This document shows, piece by piece, positions 60,585-64,000 of a stretch of 64,000 bases of DNA. The translations under genes were made by a program, and so were the position numbers. How positions within the stretch are numbered: position 1 is the first letter of the stretch; each line of letters opens with the position of its first letter. Source of the DNA: Candidatus Zipacnadia bacterium (GTDB taxonomy: Bacteria; Armatimonadota; Zipacnadia; Zipacnadales; Zipacnadaceae). Location of the stretch: NCBI GenBank assembly GCA_029820565.1, contig JALGUR010000002.1, positions 1-64,000 on the forward strand, written 5' to 3'. Under the pieces are notes generated by a model that searched no databases, had not been told where the DNA came from, and worked only from the letters and a program-made list of their open reading frames with translations.

Positions 60585-61787
60585 TTGCCGGCAGATGTGC
60601 CCCGACCTTGCCTGGTTGCTATCCTATTACTCATCATGATTTGTGCTCCCGCGGCTTTTCCCCAAGCCCCCACAGCGCGGGAGAACATCCAGTTTGTTAT
60701 CTGGCACGATGACCGAGATGACCCACTGCTTCGCCCCGTTCACAACCTACTATGGCTTTATCAGCAGCATCAGCCTACGGTACGCATCCTTCTGACAGTC
60801 AAGCCGACCGCCGGCGCCTACCAACAATTGAAGCGCTGGGCCAGGGCTGAGGCCGAATACGCACCGGATATGACGGTAGTACCCGCCGGATGGCTGGATG
60901 AGATGGGCCATGCCTTTCGGCCTATGGACAATCTGCTGTCGGCTCAGCAACAGCAGTTATTCTATGCGGCAGGGTTAGATATGTTCAGAGATGAGCGCCA
61001 CCGCCGCGCTGTGCCCTGGTCGGTGGCAGCTCGCGGACTGCTGATAAACGCTGATCTACTGGCGAAGGCTGACCAGCCGGCACCAACTTCGTGGGAGGAA
61101 GTACTACAACTATCCGCCCAACTGGCCGACCCTCCCGACCTCTACGGTTTAGGTCTGCCGGGCAGTGCCGGGGCGAGTGAACTTTTTGTAGATATTCTAT
61201 GGGCACTGGGCGGAAGTCTAACTGGAGAAGCAGACACCACAACGCTAAACAACCCACTGGCCGTTGCGGCCTTAGCCCTATATTGTGACTTATCCCGTCA
61301 CTCTCAGCCCGAAGTGCTAAGTTGGTCACAGAGCGGAATTGAGGAGTTATTCGCTCAGCAGCAGGTAGCCATGATTATTGCTAACACCTGGGTCGCTCAT
61401 AACCTGGCACGCAATTCCCCTGATTTGCGATTATTGGTCTGCCCCTTACCGCGCCACGAGCAGGCGGTAGGACATCTGGTCGGGCAGGGCCTGGCTATAT
61501 TCAAGAATTCCCGCCATATGCGCTCGTGCGAGAAATTCGCTCGGATGGTATGCCAGGACGACTGTCAAGAGCGGTTGATGAAACTCGGGGGCATCGCGGT
61601 GATGCGGTCCTTGGCTGCTAAATATCATGCCCACCCAATTAACGGGGCTTTTGTTGACCAACTGGAAAGCGCGCAGGTTCTTCGCAGCTCCCATCAACTA
61701 CGACTCGAGGAAGTTTTGGATGTGGCTCTGTATCTGGCCCTGAGCGGACGAGCCACGCCCGCCGAAGCCTTGGAGACTGCACAGTAG
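60585..61787 (+). CDS. Extracellular solute-binding protein (family 1-like)
   Basis: 400 residues. Signal peptide (LVAILLLIMICAPAAFPQ), then a periplasmic binding-protein fold: APDMTVVPAGWLDEMGHAFRPMDNLL, AVPWSVAARGLLINADLLAKADQPAPTSWEEVLQLSAQLADPP (characteristic of sugar-binding family 1), and AIFKNSRHMRSCEKFARMVCQDDCQERLMKLGGIAVMRS near the end. No ABC permease or ATPase is adjacent, so it is an orphan; a sugar or oligosaccharide ligand is only inferred. TTG start at 60585 with GGAGGAGG upstream; alternatives cannot be excluded. Confidence 0.82.
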   Translation: MPADVPRPCLVAILLLIMICAPAAFPQAPTARENIQFVIWHDDRDDPLLRPVHNLLWLYQQHQPTVRILLTVKPTAGAYQQLKRWARAEAEYAPDMTVVPAGWLDEMGHAFRPMDNLLSAQQQQLFYAAGLDMFRDERHRRAVPWSVAARGLLINADLLAKADQPAPTSWEEVLQLSAQLADPPDLYGLGLPGSAGASELFVDILWALGGSLTGEADTTTLNNPLAVAALALYCDLSRHSQPEVLSWSQSGIEELFAQQQVAMIIANTWVAHNLARNSPDLRLLVCPLPRHEQAVGHLVGQGLAIFKNSRHMRSCEKFARMVCQDDCQERLMKLGGIAVMRSLAAKYHAHPINGAFVDQLESAQVLRSSHQLRLEEVLDVALYLALSGRATPAEALETAQ

Positions 61788-61790
61788 AAC

Positions 61791-61818
61791 TTGACGGCGG
61801 CGGTCAATTTGCTATAAT
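61791..61818 (+). promoter_or_regulatory. Promoter of the HxlB-like gene
   Basis: TTGACG (61791-61796), 16-nt spacer, TATAAT (61813-61818), directly after the solute-binding protein stop. Confidence 0.75.
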
Positions 61819-61846
61819 ATGAGCGGATAGGTAGTAGTGACAACAG

Positions 61847-62401
61847 ATGGCAGCACACCAGCATACTAAAGTAGTTATCCATGAAATTGCTCAGGCCATT
61901 GACCAACTTGACCAGCGCCAGTTGCAGTCGCTGGTTGACGAGATAGTGGGAGCACAGCGCGTGTTTGTGTGTGGTACGGGTCGCAGTTTGCTGATGCTGA
62001 AGGCCCTGGCGATGCGGCTTATGCACCTGGGGATAGAGGCGTATGTGGTCGGGGAAACGACCACGCCGGCCATTGAACCTGGTGATTTACTAATTGCTGG
62101 TTCGGGTTCCGGCCAAACGCGCACTACCTTAACCTATCTTGAGGCCGGAGCGACTGAGGGCGCTCGGACAGCAGTCCTGACTGCCCACGGGGACTCTCCG
62201 GTGGCTGCGGTTTGCGATCTGGCAGTAGAGATACCGGCTCCGATAATTGGTCCGCTGCTCCCCGACGCTTCAGAGCAGCCGCCCGGCTCGCTATTTGAGC
62301 AGTGTCTATTGGTGGTCACCGATGCTTTGGTATTGGAGGTGATGCAGCGTCGGGGGACTACTGTTGAACAGATGCGGGCCCGACACACCAAGTTGGAGTA
62401 A
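61847..62401 (+). CDS. SIS domain sugar isomerase (6-phospho-3-hexuloisomerase-like)
   Basis: 184 residues. SIS fold of the HxlB/PHI type: VFVCGTGRSLLMLKALAMRLMHLG, GDLLIAGSGSGQTRTTLTYLEAG (phosphosugar-binding serines), AVLTAHGDSPVAAVCDLAVEIPAP and LFEQCLLVVTDALVLEVMQRRGTT. HxlB isomerises 3-hexulose-6-phosphate in the ribulose monophosphate pathway; the partner HxlA is not in the window, so the true substrate may be another sugar phosphate. Own promoter directly upstream. Confidence 0.82.
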   Translation: MAAHQHTKVVIHEIAQAIDQLDQRQLQSLVDEIVGAQRVFVCGTGRSLLMLKALAMRLMHLGIEAYVVGETTTPAIEPGDLLIAGSGSGQTRTTLTYLEAGATEGARTAVLTAHGDSPVAAVCDLAVEIPAPIIGPLLPDASEQPPGSLFEQCLLVVTDALVLEVMQRRGTTVEQMRARHTKLE

Positions 62402-62448
62402 TTTTGGGGCGCGACTGTTCTTGGCCGTCTATAAGACACAGTGCCCCC

Positions 62449-62477
62449 TTGACCGTTAGGCGCTATTGGCGTACAAT
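62449..62477 (+). promoter_or_regulatory. Promoter of the LapA-like gene
   Basis: TTGACC (62449-62454), 17-nt spacer, TACAAT (62472-62477). Same architecture as the tRNA-Ala promoter. Confidence 0.7.
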
Positions 62478-62538
62478 CCAAAGTATCGGGATGGATGATT
62501 GTAGGTTACCTGTCCAGTTATAAGGGGAGAGAAAATAA

Positions 62539-62970
62539 ATGGATGACGAATTTGATATTGATGTTAGCAAGCCGACGGAGGACGAAGAAACCGGTGGGGC
62601 GCCCCAAACCGCCGAAGAGCCGTCAGCGGACCCTGGGGCCACAGCGGTTGCGGCTCGCAAGCCTGGCCTAATAGGCCGGCTCGCGGCCAATACTAACCAA
62701 TTCTTCTCCCGGATAAGCCTGCCGGAGTGGAACCTCCGTACGTTCCTGTACTTGTTGGTCGCGCTTATTATTGCGGTACTGCTGGCGCGCAACTGGCCCC
62801 CAGTACGAATTGACCTGTTCGGCTGGCGATTTGATGCTCCCAAGTCTGTGGTGTTTATAGTCAGCTTGATTCTGGGAGCGGGGCTGCTGCGGCTTTGGCA
62901 GATTTGCGCTGCACGCCGCCCCGGTCAGAAACAAGCCGAGGAAGAACCATCAGTTGGTAACCAGATTTAG
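62539..62970 (+). CDS. LapA/DUF1049-like membrane protein
   Basis: 143 residues. Acidic, disordered N-terminus (MDDEFDIDVSKPTEDEETGG), a first hydrophobic helix (LRTFLYLLVALIIAVLLARN), a short loop NWPPVRIDLFGWRFDAPKSVV, and a second helix (VFIVSLILGAGLLRLW): this is the arrangement of the LPS-assembly protein A domain (DUF1049), in which the loop between helices reads PV.V.LF....P. GGGGAG precedes the ATG. The acidic N-terminal extension is longer than usual. Function inferred from the fold only. Confidence 0.7.
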   Translation: MDDEFDIDVSKPTEDEETGGAPQTAEEPSADPGATAVAARKPGLIGRLAANTNQFFSRISLPEWNLRTFLYLLVALIIAVLLARNWPPVRIDLFGWRFDAPKSVVFIVSLILGAGLLRLWQICAARRPGQKQAEEEPSVGNQI

Positions 62971-62995
62971 CCGTTGAGGAGTTGCGGCCAAATTG

Positions 62996-63658
62996 ATGAG
63001 CAACAAGGTGCCCATAACTACTTTGCTGGCGGCCATACCCTATCTGCTGCTGTCTATGTCCCAGAGCGTTACTTTCACCACTGTGGTGGAGTCCGACGGC
63101 TCCGGCTTGCGCCAGTTTAGGGCTTCTTACCAACCGGGCCGACAGGACGATGTCCTGCGGCGGATTGAGGAGGCCAGTCCGGACTATGCCGTAGCCAGGC
63201 GTGACGACAGCGGGGGCCAGACTTTTCTCATTCGCAATTGGCGATGGCCACACCGCACTGGACCGCAGGCCGAAAGGGACTTCTCACTGCAAATAACAGA
63301 TGTTGCTCAACAGCCGCTGAGTCCGTTCACCTACTATTACTGGTCGGAGCAGGTGGATATTTACCAGGAAGCGGCGACAGAAGTGGAAAAAGAGGGAAAA
63401 GAGAAGGCTGTAGTGCGCTACATTCTACAGATGCCGGGCACCATTTTGCCCCAGACAGTCAGCAGTGGGGGCCGCATTGAAAACGGCCGGGCGGTCTGGG
63501 AATTGACCAGCGACCCCCAAGAGCTCCCTTTGAAAGCCACCTCCCGCCAGGTGCGGTGGGGCTATTTAGCCATTATTATTTACATACTTGGCTTTATCAT
63601 ATTCCAAGTCGTCAGTTTCATGGAGCAACGCATCAAGCACCGACCGCGTAGAATTTAG
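62996..63658 (+). CDS. Membrane-anchored secreted protein (LppM/DUF3153-like)
   Basis: About 220 residues. N-terminal signal (ITTLLAAIPYLLLSMSQS), then VTFTTVVESDGSGLRQFRASYQPG, a start typical of LppM-type (DUF3153) proteins, followed by a beta-rich domain and a C-terminal membrane anchor (LAIIIYILGFIIFQVVSFM) with basic end. A type Ib/C-anchored surface protein of unknown function. The ATG at 62996 directly follows a TTG; the strongest GGAG-like sequence (TTGAGGAG) is about 15 nt upstream, so the start could be slightly different. Confidence 0.65.
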   Translation: MSNKVPITTLLAAIPYLLLSMSQSVTFTTVVESDGSGLRQFRASYQPGRQDDVLRRIEEASPDYAVARRDDSGGQTFLIRNWRWPHRTGPQAERDFSLQITDVAQQPLSPFTYYYWSEQVDIYQEAATEVEKEGKEKAVVRYILQMPGTILPQTVSSGGRIENGRAVWELTSDPQELPLKATSRQVRWGYLAIIIYILGFIIFQVVSFMEQRIKHRPRRI

Positions 63659-63775
63659 CAACAGTTGTGTGATGCCGGCGGCAGGCGATGAGGCCTGCCC
63701 AGCGGAGGGCAATTTCCCCGTAGGCCGCGCGTTATGTCGCGGCTGTTTTCTATATAGGGACGGTGCCAAAACTAA

Positions 63776-63798
63776 TAGGAGCGGCATCCTTGCCGCGA
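63776..63798. repeat. REP-like palindrome
   Basis: TAGGAGCGGCA-TCCT-TGCCGCGA: GTAGGAG family, between the LppM-like gene and the transporter. Confidence 0.6.
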
Positions 63799-63857
63799 TA
63801 TGTCCGTGTCTTTGGCCAAGGTCTCTATGTACCAGTAATTACCAGTAGGCTACTACA

Positions 63858-64000
63858 GTGACTCAGCAGTTCGCCAAACAGTTGGTTAGTCCCCCGAAGC
63901 GTCTAATAGGTGCTGCCTTTTTCAAGGATGCTACATCAAGTGCGGTAAGCCTGGGCGTGCAATTCAGTGCCATCTCCCTGGGGGCGACACCGCTAACCCT
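63858..64000 (+). CDS. MFS-type transporter, N-terminal fragment (partial)
   Basis: Reading frame from GTG 63858 to the window end without a stop: VTQQFAKQLVSPPKRLIGAAFFKDATSSAVSLGVQ.., ending in LGATPLTL. A positively charged start (SPPKRL) then a hydrophobic segment that could be the first membrane helix is reminiscent of major-facilitator proteins, in which similar PPKRL-AFFKDA strings occur. Only 47 codons are visible, so the family is tentative. Confidence 0.5.
   Translation, partial: MTQQFAKQLVSPPKRLIGAAFFKDATSSAVSLGVQFSAISLGATPLT

Noticed and set aside
58496..60688. Minus-strand frames rich in His/Thr and Pro opposite the Gly/Met gene
   Set aside because: They are complements of GGTATG-type repeats; the plus strand has a signal peptide, folded domains and a good context.

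Overview
The window is a moderately GC-rich bacterial chromosome segment from a diderm in the Terrabacteria-like part of the tree; Armatimonadota is my best guess (inference). LpxC and a heptose-1-phosphate adenylyltransferase point to an LPS-type outer membrane. The pseudopilin with an H-X9-DG motif, PEP-CTERM/exosortase sorting, secreted DUF4091-like and sialidase genes and a large sugar-enzyme repertoire fit Armatimonadota or Planctomycetota-type genomes. The gene orders recA-recX-rny-ymdB-spoVS and rsmA-ispE-NTP transferase-prs-rplY(ctc)-pth are those familiar from Firmicutes. No rRNA or CRISPR array is present; there are two tRNA genes (Ala-CGC, Gln-TTG).

Layout. 1-4.9 kb (minus): a phage packaging remnant (small-terminase-like, large terminase, portal) with a NYN-domain gene inserted between terminase and portal like a moron, followed by a coupled glycosyltransferase that leaves the window. 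5.3-12.6 kb (plus): an AddAB/AdnAB-type helicase-nuclease pair, the first gene split by a frameshift, the two separated by low-complexity repeats. 12.6-24.8 kb: carbohydrate-oriented accessory region (DUF4091/GH123-like secreted protein, tRNA-Ala, polysaccharide deacetylase, DegT aminotransferase, sialidase, NagB-like isomerase, CarboxypepD-repeat protein, Gfo/Idh oxidoreductase, M28 peptidase). 25.0-28.9 kb: rpmH-rnpA-yidD-yidC-khpB-rfaE2. 29.2-32.7 kb: papain-like PEP-CTERM protease, a lipoprotein, a sugar isomerase. 32.7-40.1 kb (minus): rsmA to pth housekeeping block. 40.3-45.7 kb: two GT-C membrane proteins flanking exosortase, EpsI and a zinc-ribbon membrane protein. 46-53.4 kb (minus): spoVS, ymdB, rny, recX, recA, a HEPN-MNT pair, thpR, cinA. 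54-64 kb: queD-queC-pseudopilin, lpxC, a broken gene, secG, HIT hydrolase, a Gly/Met-rich secreted repeat protein, a solute-binding protein, an HxlB-like isomerase, two membrane proteins and the start of an MFS-like transporter.

Two threads run through the window. First, intergenic spaces are full of short dispersed repeats: REP-like palindromes beginning GTAGGAG, a second palindrome class around TTGAACGCAGTGAA, and degenerate 7-, 9- and 12-nt tandem arrays resembling the heptamer repeats of cyanobacteria. Second, promoters are close to the sigma-70 consensus with 16-18 nt spacers, which helped to pick start sites. The most unusual items are the NYN gene with its structured leader inside the phage module, the secreted Gly/Met-rich protein with a collagen-like tract, the frameshifted nuclease gene, the NagB-like enzyme with an altered active-site motif, and the PEP-CTERM protease beside its presumed sorting machinery.
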